Shown: positions 51,198 through 60,702 of the stretch, in pieces
Position numbering within the stretch: position 1 is the stretch's first letter
Layout: each line of letters opens with the position of its first letter
Source: Alphaproteobacteria bacterium UBA3612
GTDB taxonomy: Bacteria; Pseudomonadota; Alphaproteobacteria; Sphingomonadales; Sphingomonadaceae
Assembly: GCA_002375465.1 (NCBI GenBank)
Contig: DFLT01000004.1
Span: 122,315 to 186,314 of the forward strand
Length of the DNA: 64,000 nucleotides
Direction of reading: 5' to 3'
The notes under the pieces: generated by a model
What the model was told of the DNA's origin: nothing
What the model saw: the letters and a program-made list of their open reading frames with translations, nothing else
Database searches by the model: none
Translations under genes and position numbers: made by a program

Positions 51198-52358
51198 TTA
51201 CGATCCGGCATCCATGGCCCGCAGCATCTGCTTTGCGATGACGAGTTGCTGGATCTGTGTCGTGCCCTCGTAAATCCGGTACAAGCGGGCGTCGCGAAAG
51301 AAGCGCTCTGCGTCATATTCCTTCAAATATCCGGCGCCGCCGTGAATCTGTACCACCCTGTCCACCACGCGACCGCACATTTCCGACGCGAACATTTTCG
51401 CGCAGGCAGCCTCCAGGGTGACGCGCGCGCCGGTGTCGGCCTTCGCGCAGGCGTCCCTGATCATGCATTCCGATGCGTATATCTCGGCCTTCGAATCCGC
51501 CAGCATCGCCTGGATCAGCTGAAATTCAGCGATAGGATTGCCAAACGCCTTACGTTCCGTGGCATAGCGCAGGCCGCTCTCCAGCGCGCGCGCTGCATAG
51601 CCTGCGGAACAGGCGGCAATGGACAGGCGGCCATTGTCCAGGCTTTGCATTGCCGTCTGGAATCCATGGCCTTCCGTTCCGCCCAACAAGTTTTCGACGG
51701 GAATGCGTACGTCTTCCAGTATCACATCGGCGATCTGCGCGCCGGTCTGTCCCATCTTCTTGTCCGGCGGCCCGATGGTGACGCCAGCCGTGTCGACGGG
51801 CACCAGAAAGGCCGAGATATGGGCGTTTCGCGGTAGCGTGCCCGCATTTGTCCGCGCCATCACCAATATCATATCGGCAAAGGGCGCGTTGGTGATGTAA
51901 CGTTTGGTGCCGTTCAGCACATAATGGTCGCCGTCACGCACAGCCCGCGTTTTCAGGCTGGCACTGTCCGAACCCGAATCCGGCTCTGTCAGGGCAAAGG
52001 CGGCGATCGTCCCGCTGGATGTCTTCGGCAGCCATTCCGCCTTTTGCGCGTCGGTCCCAGCGGTTTTGAGCGCGGTGGTGATCATCCCGACATTGATGGA
52101 CAGCAGCGACCGGAATGCCGGCGCCGCCCAACTGATCTGGCGCATGGTTTCGATATATTGGCTGATCGACATGTCGACCCCGCCATATTGTTCGGGCGCG
52201 GTAATACCGAACAGGCCCATTTCCACCATTTCGCCGCGCACATCGTCGGGAACGCGGTTCAGGCGAATGACCTCCGCCTCTGCGGGGACCAGCCGTTCGC
52301 GCACCCAGCGCCGCAACTGATCGATAAAGGCCGGAAAACTGTCCTCGTCCATCGCCAT
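51198..52358 (-). CDS. Acyl-CoA dehydrogenase
   Basis: FAD-dependent acyl-CoA dehydrogenase of 386 residues. Signatures: FALTEPDSGSDSASLKTRA, NGTKRYITNAPFADM and the C-terminal QIHGGAGYLKEYDAERFFRDAR, which ends in the IYEGTTQIQ motif. A Glu base position is conserved in RIYEGT. Chain-length specificity cannot be read. AGGGG lies 7 nt before ATG 52358. Confidence 0.93.
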   Translation of the reverse strand: MAMDEDSFPAFIDQLRRWVRERLVPAEAEVIRLNRVPDDVRGEMVEMGLFGITAPEQYGGVDMSISQYIETMRQISWAAPAFRSLLSINVGMITTALKTAGTDAQKAEWLPKTSSGTIAAFALTEPDSGSDSASLKTRAVRDGDHYVLNGTKRYITNAPFADMILVMARTNAGTLPRNAHISAFLVPVDTAGVTIGPPDKKMGQTGAQIADVILEDVRIPVENLLGGTEGHGFQTAMQSLDNGRLSIAACSAGYAARALESGLRYATERKAFGNPIAEFQLIQAMLADSKAEIYASECMIRDACAKADTGARVTLEAACAKMFASEMCGRVVDRVVQIHGGAGYLKEYDAERFFRDARLYRIYEGTTQIQQLVIAKQMLRAMDAGS

Positions 52359-52482
52359 TGCCGTACCCCTCGAACTCTACGGCTTTTTACCGCTACGCCT
52401 ATTATGACGAGCGCATCACGGGCAGGCTCCCATGCAATATGGCAGCGTCGGCTGGCGGGGTAGGAGAGCGGCGCGCGCCGGG

Positions 52483-53355
52483 TCAGTCGGCGTCGGAGCC
52501 GATCTTGTCCTGTGTCTGGGTATCGAAATCCGATGCATCATGGCGCTCGCGCAGTTGAGACGATGGGTCGCCCATCATGCGGTTTACCATGCGGCCGCGC
52601 TGCACGGCAGGCCGCTTTGCGATCTCGTCGGTCCAGCGGATAACATTCTTATATTCGTCGACCGACAGAAACTCCGCCGCGTCGTAAACCAGCCCTTTCA
52701 CAAGTGCGCCATACCAGGGCCAGATCGCCATATCGGCAATGCTGTATTCGTCGCCGGCAAAGAATTGCCGGTCCGCCAGATGCGTATCCAGAACGTGCAA
52801 TTGCCGTTTCACCTCCATGGCGAAGCGGTCGATGGGGTATTCGAACTTTTCGGGCGCATAGGCATAGAAATGGCCAAAGCCGCCGCCAAGATAGGGTGCG
52901 GCACCCATCTGCCAGAACAGCCAATTCAGTGCTTCTGTGCGGGCACCGTGATCGCTGGGCAGAAACGCACCGAACTTCTCCGCCAGATACAGCAGAATCG
53001 ATCCGGATTCGAATACCCGCTGGGGCGCTCCGTCGACGCTATGATCCATCAGCGCGGGAATTTTTGAATTAGGATTAGCCTCGACAAAGCCGGACGAAAA
53101 TTGATCGCCTTCGCCAATATTGATCAGCCAGGCATCATATTCCGCGCCCTTGTGGCCAGCGGCCAGCAATTCCTCCAGCATGATATTTACCTTTACGCCA
53201 TTGGGCGTTGCCAATGAGTAAAGCTGCAGCGGATGCTTGCCGATCGGGCGATCCTTATCATGCGTGGCGCCTGAAACCGGCCGGTTGATGCTGGCGAAGC
53301 GGCCGCCGCTTTCCTTGTCCCATGTCCAGACTTTCGGGGGTGTATATTCGGACAT
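52483..53355 (-). CDS. yghU: Glutathione-dependent disulfide-bond oxidoreductase (YghU-like)
   Basis: Nu-class GST-like protein of 290 residues. It starts EYTPPKVWTWDKESGGRFA, matching YghU, with GKHPLQLYSLATPNGVKV and NPNSKIPALMDHS. These enzymes bind two glutathione molecules and reduce organic hydroperoxides and disulfides. AAGGAG precedes the ATG. Monocistronic by spacing. Confidence 0.92.
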   Translation of the reverse strand: MSEYTPPKVWTWDKESGGRFASINRPVSGATHDKDRPIGKHPLQLYSLATPNGVKVNIMLEELLAAGHKGAEYDAWLINIGEGDQFSSGFVEANPNSKIPALMDHSVDGAPQRVFESGSILLYLAEKFGAFLPSDHGARTEALNWLFWQMGAAPYLGGGFGHFYAYAPEKFEYPIDRFAMEVKRQLHVLDTHLADRQFFAGDEYSIADMAIWPWYGALVKGLVYDAAEFLSVDEYKNVIRWTDEIAKRPAVQRGRMVNRMMGDPSSQLRERHDASDFDTQTQDKIGSDAD

Positions 53356-53545
53356 GGAGGGCTCCTTCGCGGGTGTGGGTTGCGCCGCAAATGGGCGCCC
53401 TCCGCGCGCGATTCAAGCATTTGCGGCGATACCGAATCCCTGCCCGATCTTCACGCGCCACTCATTTCCGTTCAGGCAGCGATATCTCCGGCCACCCAAG
53501 CTCAGAGACCGGGCAGGGTGACGCGCGCTTCTGGGGTGATGACCA

Positions 53546-54352
53546 TCATCTTGAGTCGAGATTGGGTCGCCTGTCGGACCGGGAACGCCCTCTGTTCGTG
53601 CGCTCCATCCGCTGATTCCCCCGACGTTCCAACCTTTGCTGGCTAGGCGGATTGGCAACGCGCTGCTGTGTTTGCGCGCGTGCGCGAGCGGCGGCTGCCG
53701 CGGCGCGGTCCACATTCGAAAGCGAGCCTCTGCGTTCGTTTCGCTGACGCTGCCGGTCCATCATCCGCTCCGGGCGGTTGTTTGCCCGTATTTGGCGTTC
53801 GTCGCGGTTACCGTTCCACCGACCCGTCCGCGTATCGCGGCGGGCGCGATCGCCGTTCAGTGCCTCTCGAACGGCGCGCCCGGCCTCGCGACCGGCAGCC
53901 GACGGGTCGCGGCGGCGGTCAAATCTGTCGCCCCGTCTATCCCACGCGCGGTTGGCGTCGAACCGGCGATTGCCACGCTCCAACTGTGCCATGCGCCGGT
54001 CGATTCGATCGAGTTGAACATGGGGATTGCGGCTCCGCCAGCGTCGAAATTCCGCGCGTCGGCCTTCCCAATGGCGGCGATCATTGTCGCGCCAGCGGTG
54101 CCGATCCCCGCGCCGGTCGTAGACGTAGATGCCTTGACCGGGATAATAATAATTGTCGTACCAGCCATAATAAGCGGGATACCGGTAAGTGCGGTTATAG
54201 CCGTAATTGTCATAATAGCGGGAATCATAGCCGCTGCCATAATATCCGCCCGAGGAGATGCCGACGCTGCCATGTCCCAAATCGCCATAGGCGCAGGCGC
54301 CCAGCGACATGCCGGCAACACCAATAATCGCGGCGCGGATCAGTCTGTTCAT
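53546..54352 (-). CDS. Arginine-rich lipoprotein of unknown function
   Basis: About 268 residues. The signal peptide ends in the lipobox MSLGACAYGD. A Gly/Tyr-rich stretch (about 30-70, many YYxxYY-like repeats) is followed by a long region dominated by Arg, Asp, Asn and Gln with no clear fold. It resembles low-complexity surface or RNA/DNA-binding tails but matches no family I recognise. ATG 54352 is the start next to the signal peptide; 54376 is upstream in frame. Confidence 0.7.
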   Translation of the reverse strand: MNRLIRAAIIGVAGMSLGACAYGDLGHGSVGISSGGYYGSGYDSRYYDNYGYNRTYRYPAYYGWYDNYYYPGQGIYVYDRRGDRHRWRDNDRRHWEGRRAEFRRWRSRNPHVQLDRIDRRMAQLERGNRRFDANRAWDRRGDRFDRRRDPSAAGREAGRAVREALNGDRARRDTRTGRWNGNRDERQIRANNRPERMMDRQRQRNERRGSLSNVDRAAAAAARARAQTQQRVANPPSQQRLERRGNQRMERTNRGRSRSDRRPNLDSR

Positions 54353-54460
54353 AATTTCCTCTCCGAGCGGTCCCACGAAGTTCCAGCGTCACTTATGACA
54401 AATGCGCGTTGAACCGGCCGTGAACCGATTGGAGAGATTGAAAAACAGGGCGTGAATCAT

Positions 54461-54496
54461 AGGGGGCGCGGCCTCCAACCGGAAACCGCGCCCCCT
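54461..54496 (-). terminator. Strong hairpin after the SWIB gene
   Basis: A perfect 11-bp stem (AGGGGGCGCGG paired with CCGCGCCCCCT, 14-nt loop) lies 48 nt beyond the SWIB stop codon. The tail is not T-rich in the minus direction, so termination may be partial or Rho-assisted. Confidence 0.65.
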
Positions 54497-54543
54497 TGAC
54501 GTCGATATTATGTCCGCGCCGCGGCCCGGACGGTCGTTCGCTC

Positions 54544-54801
54544 TTAGGCCTTTGTCAGGTGCGGCGAGATCAGCTTGTTCATTTCGAACATCGTGACCTT
54601 GTCCTTGCCGAAAATAGGCTTCAGCTTGTCGTCGGCGATGATCTCGCGCTTGTTCTGCGGATTCTGCAGATCGTTCTTCTTGATATAGACCCACATCGCG
54701 CTAACGACCTCGGCCCGCGTCAGTGTGTCTTTGCCGGTCACGGCGGCCAGTTCCGGCGAAAGTTTCATCGGCTGCTGCAGGGCGTTCGGTGCTTTTGCCA
54801 T
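54544..54801 (-). CDS. SWIB/MDM2 domain-containing protein
   Basis: Stand-alone SWIB domain of 85 residues (MAKAPNALQQPMKLSPELAA; LTRAEVVSAMWVYIKKNDLQ, then IFGKDKVTMFEMNKLISPHL). The domain is best known from eukaryotic SWI/SNF chromatin complexes and chlamydial proteins, where it may bind DNA-associated proteins. A GAGGAG sequence precedes ATG 54801. Small single-domain versions occur in some alphaproteobacteria. Role unknown. Confidence 0.9.
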   Translation of the reverse strand: MAKAPNALQQPMKLSPELAAVTGKDTLTRAEVVSAMWVYIKKNDLQNPQNKREIIADDKLKPIFGKDKVTMFEMNKLISPHLTKA

Positions 54802-55026
54802 TATCGTGATGCTCCTCAGGTCAAGTTGTCCGGGCCAGATGAGCCGCGCCGCACGCGCTTTCTCCCTCGCCTGTGCGCCTCTAGAAGCGCACTCGGGCGG
54901 CGCGGTCAATGCTGCGTCTCGAAAAAGCTGGTGAAAACATATCCACATCCGACAGGTGACAGGGGCACGTGCACATGGTTAGGCAGCGCGCGACAAAGAA
55001 TAAGCGAGAGGAGGCGGTCAGGTCCC

Positions 55027-56550
55027 ATGCAACAGGTGCTCGAACAGCTTGAGGAAAAGCGTCAGCGGGCGCGTATGGGCGGCGGACAGCGCCGCATCGA
55101 CGCGCAACATGCCAAGGGCAAGCTGACAGCGCGGGAGCGGCTGGAGGTGCTTCTCGATCCCGGCAGTTTCGAGGAGGTGGGTACGTTCGTCGAGCATAAT
55201 GCCATCGACTTCGGCATGGCCGACAATATCATTCCAGGCGACGGCGTCGTCACGGGTTCCGGCACGATCAATGGCCGCCTGGTCTATGTTTTCAGCCAGG
55301 ATTTCACCGTCTTCGGCGGTGCCCTTTCTGAACGTCACGCGGAAAAGATCTGCAAGATCATGGATACCGCGCTGAAGGTCGGCGCGCCCGTCATCGGCCT
55401 CAACGATTCGGGCGGTGCCCGCATTCAGGAGGGGGTCGCCTCCCTCGGCGGCTATGCCGAGGTGTTTCAGCGCAATGTGCTCGCGTCCGGCGTGGTGCCG
55501 CAGATCAGTCTGATCATGGGGCCATGCGCGGGCGGCGCGGTCTATTCCCCCGCCATGACCGACTTCATCTTCATGGTGAAGGATTCCAGCTATATGTTCG
55601 TTACCGGCCCCGATGTGGTGAAAACCGTCACCAACGAGGTCGTGACGCAGGACGAACTGGGCGGCGCGGTCACGCATACAACCAAATCGGGCGTTGCCGA
55701 TCTCGCGCTTGAAAACGACATCGAAACGCTGCTGCGGACGCGCGATCTGATCGACTTCCTGCCGCTCAGCAATCGAGAGGCGCCGCCTGTCCTGCCCACG
55801 ATCGGTGATCTGGAGCCGGACGAAAGCCTGGACACGCTGATCCCGGACAGCGCCAACAAGCCTTACGACATGCATGAACTCATTCGAAAAATCTGTGACG
55901 AGCAGAATTTCTTCGAATTGCAGCCCGCCCATGCCGCCAACATCATCACCGGCTTTGGCCGCGTGGAGGGGCACAGTGTCGGCTTCGTCGCCAACCAGCC
56001 GATGGTGCAGGCAGGCGTCCTCGACATTGCGTCGTCGAAAAAGGCAGCGCGGTTCGTGCGTTTCTGCGATGCGTTTGGCATTCCGGTCGTCACGCTGGTC
56101 GACGTTCCCGGCTTTTTGCCCGGCACGGCGCAGGAACATAATGGCATCATCAAACATGGCGCGAAGCTGCTCTTCGCCTATGCCGAGGCAACCGTGCCAA
56201 AGATCACCGTTATCACGCGTAAGGCCTATGGCGGCGCCTATGACGTGATGGCGTCAAAGCACCTGCGCGGCGATCTGAACTATGCATGGCCCACCGCCGA
56301 AATCGCCGTCATGGGTGCGAAGGGCGCCGTCGAGATTATCTTCCGCAACAAGAGCGAAGAAGAAATCGAGGAGCGTACCAAGGAATATGAGGACCGCTTC
56401 GCCAATCCGTTCGTAGCGGCATCAAAAGGCTTCATCGACGAGGTCATCATGCCGCACTCCACCCGCCGCCGCATAGCAATGGGTCTTCGCCGCCTGCGGT
56501 CGAAGGAGCTGGTAAACCCATGGAAAAAGCATGATAATATACCGCTCTAA
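55027..56550 (+). CDS. pccB: Propionyl-CoA (acyl-CoA) carboxylase beta subunit
   Basis: Carboxyltransferase subunit of 507 residues that moves CO2 from biotin to propionyl- or acetyl-CoA. Oxyanion-hole regions appear as FGGALSERHAEKICKIMD, GLNDSGGARIQEGVASLGGY and GPCAGGAVYSPAMTDF, and the second half has KAYGGAYDVM. The matching biotin-carboxylase alpha subunit is not in the window. AGGAGG lies about 12 nt before ATG 55027. bioB follows two genes later. Confidence 0.95.
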   Translation: MQQVLEQLEEKRQRARMGGGQRRIDAQHAKGKLTARERLEVLLDPGSFEEVGTFVEHNAIDFGMADNIIPGDGVVTGSGTINGRLVYVFSQDFTVFGGALSERHAEKICKIMDTALKVGAPVIGLNDSGGARIQEGVASLGGYAEVFQRNVLASGVVPQISLIMGPCAGGAVYSPAMTDFIFMVKDSSYMFVTGPDVVKTVTNEVVTQDELGGAVTHTTKSGVADLALENDIETLLRTRDLIDFLPLSNREAPPVLPTIGDLEPDESLDTLIPDSANKPYDMHELIRKICDEQNFFELQPAHAANIITGFGRVEGHSVGFVANQPMVQAGVLDIASSKKAARFVRFCDAFGIPVVTLVDVPGFLPGTAQEHNGIIKHGAKLLFAYAEATVPKITVITRKAYGGAYDVMASKHLRGDLNYAWPTAEIAVMGAKGAVEIIFRNKSEEEIEERTKEYEDRFANPFVAASKGFIDEVIMPHSTRRRIAMGLRRLRSKELVNPWKKHDNIPL

Positions 56551-56606
56551 ACGCCCCTAACTCCTATACGCACCGGCATTCCCCCTTTTTGGCAGCAGGC
56601 AGATCC

Positions 56607-57557
56607 ATGGCGACAGGACTCGTAGCTCTTCTCGATGATGTTGCCGCGATTGCGCGCGTAGCGGCGGCATCGCTCGACGATGTCGCCCTCGCCGCCGGAA
56701 AGGCCGGATCAAAGGCGGCGGGCGTCGTCATCGACGATGCCGCCGTCGCGCCGCAATATGTCACCGGATTCAGCCCGGATCGCGAGCTGCCAATCATCTG
56801 GAAGATCGCCAAGGGATCGATCCGCAACAAGCTTGTATTCCTGTTGCCCGGCGCACTGTTGCTCAGCTATTTTGCGCCCTTTCTGATCACGCCTATTCTG
56901 ATGGCTGGTGGAGGCTATCTCTGCTACGAGGCGGCGGAAAAGATCCTTGAGGTTTTCAACGTCGACAAGACCAACGCTCCGGGCGACAAGCCCGTGGCGA
57001 TGGACCCGGGGGACAGGGAAAAGACGATGGTGTCGGGTGCCATCCGCACCGACCTCATCCTGTCCGCCGAAATCATGGCAATCAGCCTGAATGAAATTGC
57101 CGGGCAGGGGCTTGCGTCGCAGGCGGGCATTCTCGTCGTTATCTCGCTCGTCATCACCGCCGGTGTTTATGGCGCGGTGGCATTGATCGTTAAGATGGAC
57201 GATGCCGGTCTGGCGCTTGCAAAGCGGCCGGGGGCGGCGTTGCAGGCATTCGGGCGCGGCCTCGTCACCTTCATGCCGACGCTGCTCAATTTCATTTCCA
57301 TCATTGGCACCGCTGCAATGGCGTGGGTGGGCGGTCAGCTGATCCTGCACGGGCTTGCCGAATTCGGCGTGGCCGGACCCGAACATTTCGTTCACGGCAT
57401 CGCCGTCGGCGTCGCGGACGCGATGCCCGCCACGTTGCATGGCGTTATCGAATGGATCATCTTCGCCATCGGCTCGGCGATCCTCGGCGTCCTTTTGGGT
57501 AGCCTGATCGCGGTCCTTATGCACAAGGTGTTGGGAAAGGCGGGGCACGGCCGTTGA
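56607..57557 (+). CDS. DUF808 family membrane protein
   Basis: About 316 residues with some six membrane helices. The N-terminal MATGLVALLDDVAAIARVAAASLDDVA region and DREKTMVSGAIRTDLILSAEIMAI are characteristic of DUF808 (YedI). It is predicted to be an inner-membrane protein of unknown function. ATG 56607 is preferred; an upstream in-frame start at 56589 exists. It lies 56 nt after pccB. Confidence 0.88.
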   Translation: MATGLVALLDDVAAIARVAAASLDDVALAAGKAGSKAAGVVIDDAAVAPQYVTGFSPDRELPIIWKIAKGSIRNKLVFLLPGALLLSYFAPFLITPILMAGGGYLCYEAAEKILEVFNVDKTNAPGDKPVAMDPGDREKTMVSGAIRTDLILSAEIMAISLNEIAGQGLASQAGILVVISLVITAGVYGAVALIVKMDDAGLALAKRPGAALQAFGRGLVTFMPTLLNFISIIGTAAMAWVGGQLILHGLAEFGVAGPEHFVHGIAVGVADAMPATLHGVIEWIIFAIGSAILGVLLGSLIAVLMHKVLGKAGHGR

Positions 57558-57651
57558 CCGCGCCGAATGCCAAGCAGGCTTGGCAGCGCGCCCGCCCTGC
57601 GTTACCCCGCGCCACGATCCCATTTCGAAAGAGCGGAGACACTCGCGCATC

Positions 57652-58659
57652 ATGAATATCCAGACGCCCTTTCCGACGACTGTTCGCACCGATTGGACGC
57701 GCGAGGAAATCGCCGAGATCTACGGCCGACCGCTCATGGATCTATTACTTGAGGCGCAGACCGTGCACCGCCGTCATTTCCGCGCGAATGCCGTCCAGGC
57801 ATGCCAGCTATTGTCCATCAAGACCGGCGGCTGTCCGGAGGATTGCGGTTATTGCTCGCAAAGCGCTTTTGCGAAGTCCGGCGTGAAGGCGGAAAAGCTG
57901 ATGCGGGCGGAGGCGGTGATCGAGGCGGCGAAGGCGGCGAAGGCAAGCGGCGCTTCCCGCTTCTGCATGGGCGCGGCGTGGCGCGATCTGAAGGATCGCG
58001 ACACCGATGCCGTTTGTGAAATGGTGGCGGGCGTGAAATCGCTTGGCCTCGAAACCTGCATGACGCTTGGCATGCTGTCGGGTGACCAGGCGCAGAAGCT
58101 GTCCGATGCCGGCCTCGATTATTATAATCACAATCTCGACACCTCACCCGAACATTATCAGGAAATCATCTCCACGCGGACCTATGCCGACCGGCTGGAC
58201 ACGCTGGAAAAGGTTCGCGATGCGGGCATGAATGTCTGCTGCGGCGGCATCGTCGGCATGGGGGAGGCGGAATCCGACAGAATCGGCCTGATCCATGCGC
58301 TTGCAACACTGCCCGCCCATCCGAAAAGCGTGCCCGTCAATGCGCTCGTCCCGGTCGAGGGCACGGTACGCGGGGACGCCATGAAGGCCGGGGATTATGA
58401 ATCGATCGACGGCATCGAATTCGTTCGCGCCATCGCCACCTGCCGCCTGACCATGCCGGAAAGCTATGTGCGCCTGTCGGCTGGCCGCGAAAGCATGTCG
58501 ATCGAATTGCAGGCACTGTGTTTCATGGCGGGCGCAAACTCAATCTTTACCGGTGACACGCTATTGACCGCGCCCAATGCCGGCGAGGATAGCGATGGTG
58601 CCATGCTGAAATCGCTCGGTATCGACGCTATGGAACCGGCACTCGTAGAAGCGGGATAA
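57652..58659 (+). CDS. bioB: Biotin synthase
   Basis: Radical-SAM enzyme of 335 residues that inserts sulfur into dethiobiotin. The [4Fe-4S] cluster motif is GGCPEDCGYCSQS (Cys-x3-Cys-x2-Cys). GLDYYNHNLDTSPEHY, GMGEAESDRIGLI and AGRESM, all family signatures, follow, with FTGDTLLT at the end. GGAGA lies 12 nt before ATG 57652. No other bio gene is adjacent. The product biotin is needed by the carboxylase subunit encoded upstream. Confidence 0.96.
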   Translation: MNIQTPFPTTVRTDWTREEIAEIYGRPLMDLLLEAQTVHRRHFRANAVQACQLLSIKTGGCPEDCGYCSQSAFAKSGVKAEKLMRAEAVIEAAKAAKASGASRFCMGAAWRDLKDRDTDAVCEMVAGVKSLGLETCMTLGMLSGDQAQKLSDAGLDYYNHNLDTSPEHYQEIISTRTYADRLDTLEKVRDAGMNVCCGGIVGMGEAESDRIGLIHALATLPAHPKSVPVNALVPVEGTVRGDAMKAGDYESIDGIEFVRAIATCRLTMPESYVRLSAGRESMSIELQALCFMAGANSIFTGDTLLTAPNAGEDSDGAMLKSLGIDAMEPALVEAG

Positions 58660-58667
58660 ATCGACAC

Positions 58668-59882
58668 ATGGGTCTCTTGCGGGATGCGCGCCGCGCGGTC
58701 GGCAATGCCGTGCATGCGCGTCTGGGTCAGCCGGGCCATCGCGACTTCTATTTGTTTCAGGTCGCCGACCGGAACCGCAATGCGGCGAAGGGCTATAGCG
58801 ACGAAGACCATCTGAAACGGACGGCAGCCTGGTTGCAGGCCGCGCAGGATAGTCAGCAGGACGGCGGCTTTTCGGGCCGTTACAAGCTGCACGCTGGGTG
58901 GACCTCCTCCTATCCGGAAACGACAGGCTATCTGATCCCGACGTGCCTCGACCTTGCGAAGCGTCTCGCCGATCCCAGCTGGGAGACCCGCGCGCAGCGA
59001 GCCATCGACTTTCTGTTGCCGCTGCAACTGGCGGACGGCGCATTTCCCGGCGGAGAGATTGCCGAGAACACAGAGAAGCCGTCACCGTTCAACACGGGCC
59101 AGATTCTGAACGGCCTCAATATCTGGGCGGAACATACGGGAGAGGCCGATGTGGCCGAGGCTGCGCGCCGCGCCGCGCATTGGCTGATCTCCGTCCAAGA
59201 CGAAGACGGGGCGTTTCGCCAGCATTTCTATGCCAACCAGCCGTCCGCCTATTCCAGCCACCTGACGTGCTGGCTGGCGGAATATGGCGTGATGTTCGAC
59301 GATGCGAAGGCGCGGGCCGCCGCCGGTCGCCACCTCGACTGGGTGCTGACATTGCAGGATCCCGATACCGGCTTCTTCGCGAGGTCCGGATTCTTTGACC
59401 GGGACCACGAAAACGGCACGGCCGTTACGCATACCATTGCCTACACGATCTGGGGCGTCCTTCTGATGGGTCTGCTGCTCCAGCGTGAGGACGCCGTCGA
59501 CGCTGCAGAGCGCGCCGCCACGAAGGTCCTGGAGCGTCTCGAGATCCTCAAATTCCTGCCCGGTCGGATGAATTCGAACTGGCGTATCGACGAACGCGCC
59601 CAATGCCTGACCGGGAATGCGCAAATGGCGCTGATCTGGCTGCGGCTATATGACGAACGCGGCGACCTCCGCTTCGTCAACGGCGCCTGCAAGGCCATCG
59701 ATCTCGTCAAGCGGGCACAGGCCATGGACAATCCCAATCCGGGCATTCGCGGCGGTGTTTCCGGTTCCGATCCCGTCTGGGGCAGCTATCTGTTCCACGC
59801 CCTGCCGAACTGGGCAGCCAAATTCTTCATCGACGCGCTGCTGCACAAGGAACGCGTGCTGGCAAAGCTCGCGGCAGGCTGA
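58668..59882 (+). CDS. Squalene-cyclase/prenyltransferase-like alpha-barrel protein
   Basis: A 404-residue helical protein with alpha/alpha barrel repeats (SQQDGGFSG, LPLQLADGAFPGG, SVQDEDGAFRQ, LTLQDPDTGFF), which recall QxxDGxW-type repeats of terpene cyclases. It has no DxDD-type catalytic motif I can identify and no signal peptide. It starts 8 nt after bioB and is followed within 4 nt by a formyltransferase gene, so they probably act together, perhaps on a polysaccharide or secondary metabolite. Function not established. Confidence 0.75.
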   Translation: MGLLRDARRAVGNAVHARLGQPGHRDFYLFQVADRNRNAAKGYSDEDHLKRTAAWLQAAQDSQQDGGFSGRYKLHAGWTSSYPETTGYLIPTCLDLAKRLADPSWETRAQRAIDFLLPLQLADGAFPGGEIAENTEKPSPFNTGQILNGLNIWAEHTGEADVAEAARRAAHWLISVQDEDGAFRQHFYANQPSAYSSHLTCWLAEYGVMFDDAKARAAAGRHLDWVLTLQDPDTGFFARSGFFDRDHENGTAVTHTIAYTIWGVLLMGLLLQREDAVDAAERAATKVLERLEILKFLPGRMNSNWRIDERAQCLTGNAQMALIWLRLYDERGDLRFVNGACKAIDLVKRAQAMDNPNPGIRGGVSGSDPVWGSYLFHALPNWAAKFFIDALLHKERVLAKLAAG

Positions 59883-59886
59883 CACC

Positions 59887-60639
59887 ATGCGGATTTTCTT
59901 GCTCAGTCATGATCGCGCCCGCCGAGGCACCACGGTTGCCCGAGCTCTTTCGGAACGGGGTATCGTTCCCGACGGCTATGTGTTCGAGGCATATCGCCCG
60001 CCCAACCTGCGCCGCCGCGTAGAGGGGCGGCTGGCAAATGGCGGCATTCCCGTTCTGGCCCCGCCGACGCCTCGGGTTCCGGGGGCAAGCTTAGCGCCCG
60101 CTCCGTCCGGCCCTGCCGTTCCCACGGCTGCGGAACATGCAAAGACCCAGGGCATAGCGGTGACGCATGTTCCCGACCTGACATCAGACGGCAGCCTCGC
60201 CGCCATCCGTGCACTCAAAGCCGATATTTTCGTTCACGCCGGCGCCGGCATATTGCGTGCGCCGCTGCTGGCTATTCCGCGCCTTGGCACGATGAACGCG
60301 CATATGGGCATCCTGCCGCGCTATCGCGGCATGAATGTCGCCGAATGGTCACGGCTGGAGGGGCGGCAGACCGGCTGCACCGTTCATCTGCTGGATCCGG
60401 GCATCGACACGGGCGACATCCTCGCCACGCGCGATATCGATACCTCCGAATGCAGGTCCATCGCCGCTTTGCGGGAAAAAATGGACGCGGCGCAATTATC
60501 CTTCCTTGCCGAAATCCTGGCCGAGATCGTCCGCACCGGCGACCTCCCCCCGCGCCAGCCGCAACGGCATGAGGATGGCCGCCAATATTTCACCATGCAC
60601 GACGATCTGAAGCGCGTCCTGGAACGGCGCCTCTCGTAA
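59887..60639 (+). CDS. Formyltransferase family protein
   Basis: About 250 residues of the formyl-tetrahydrofolate-dependent transferase fold. The catalytic Asn and His are in MNAHMGILPRYRG (Asn137, His139), and LLDPGIDTGDIL carries the expected Asp region. It is smaller than methionyl-tRNA formyltransferase (about 310) and lacks its tRNA-binding C-terminal domain, so it more likely acts on an amino sugar or small amine. It overlaps no gene and lies 4 nt after the alpha-barrel gene. Confidence 0.82.
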   Translation: MRIFLLSHDRARRGTTVARALSERGIVPDGYVFEAYRPPNLRRRVEGRLANGGIPVLAPPTPRVPGASLAPAPSGPAVPTAAEHAKTQGIAVTHVPDLTSDGSLAAIRALKADIFVHAGAGILRAPLLAIPRLGTMNAHMGILPRYRGMNVAEWSRLEGRQTGCTVHLLDPGIDTGDILATRDIDTSECRSIAALREKMDAAQLSFLAEILAEIVRTGDLPPRQPQRHEDGRQYFTMHDDLKRVLERRLS

Positions 60640-60702
60640 AGGCGAAACGGGCGCTCCAGCGCTGGCCCTCGGGGCGGAACCGCACTAGGGGCCGGCGTCG
60701 TC

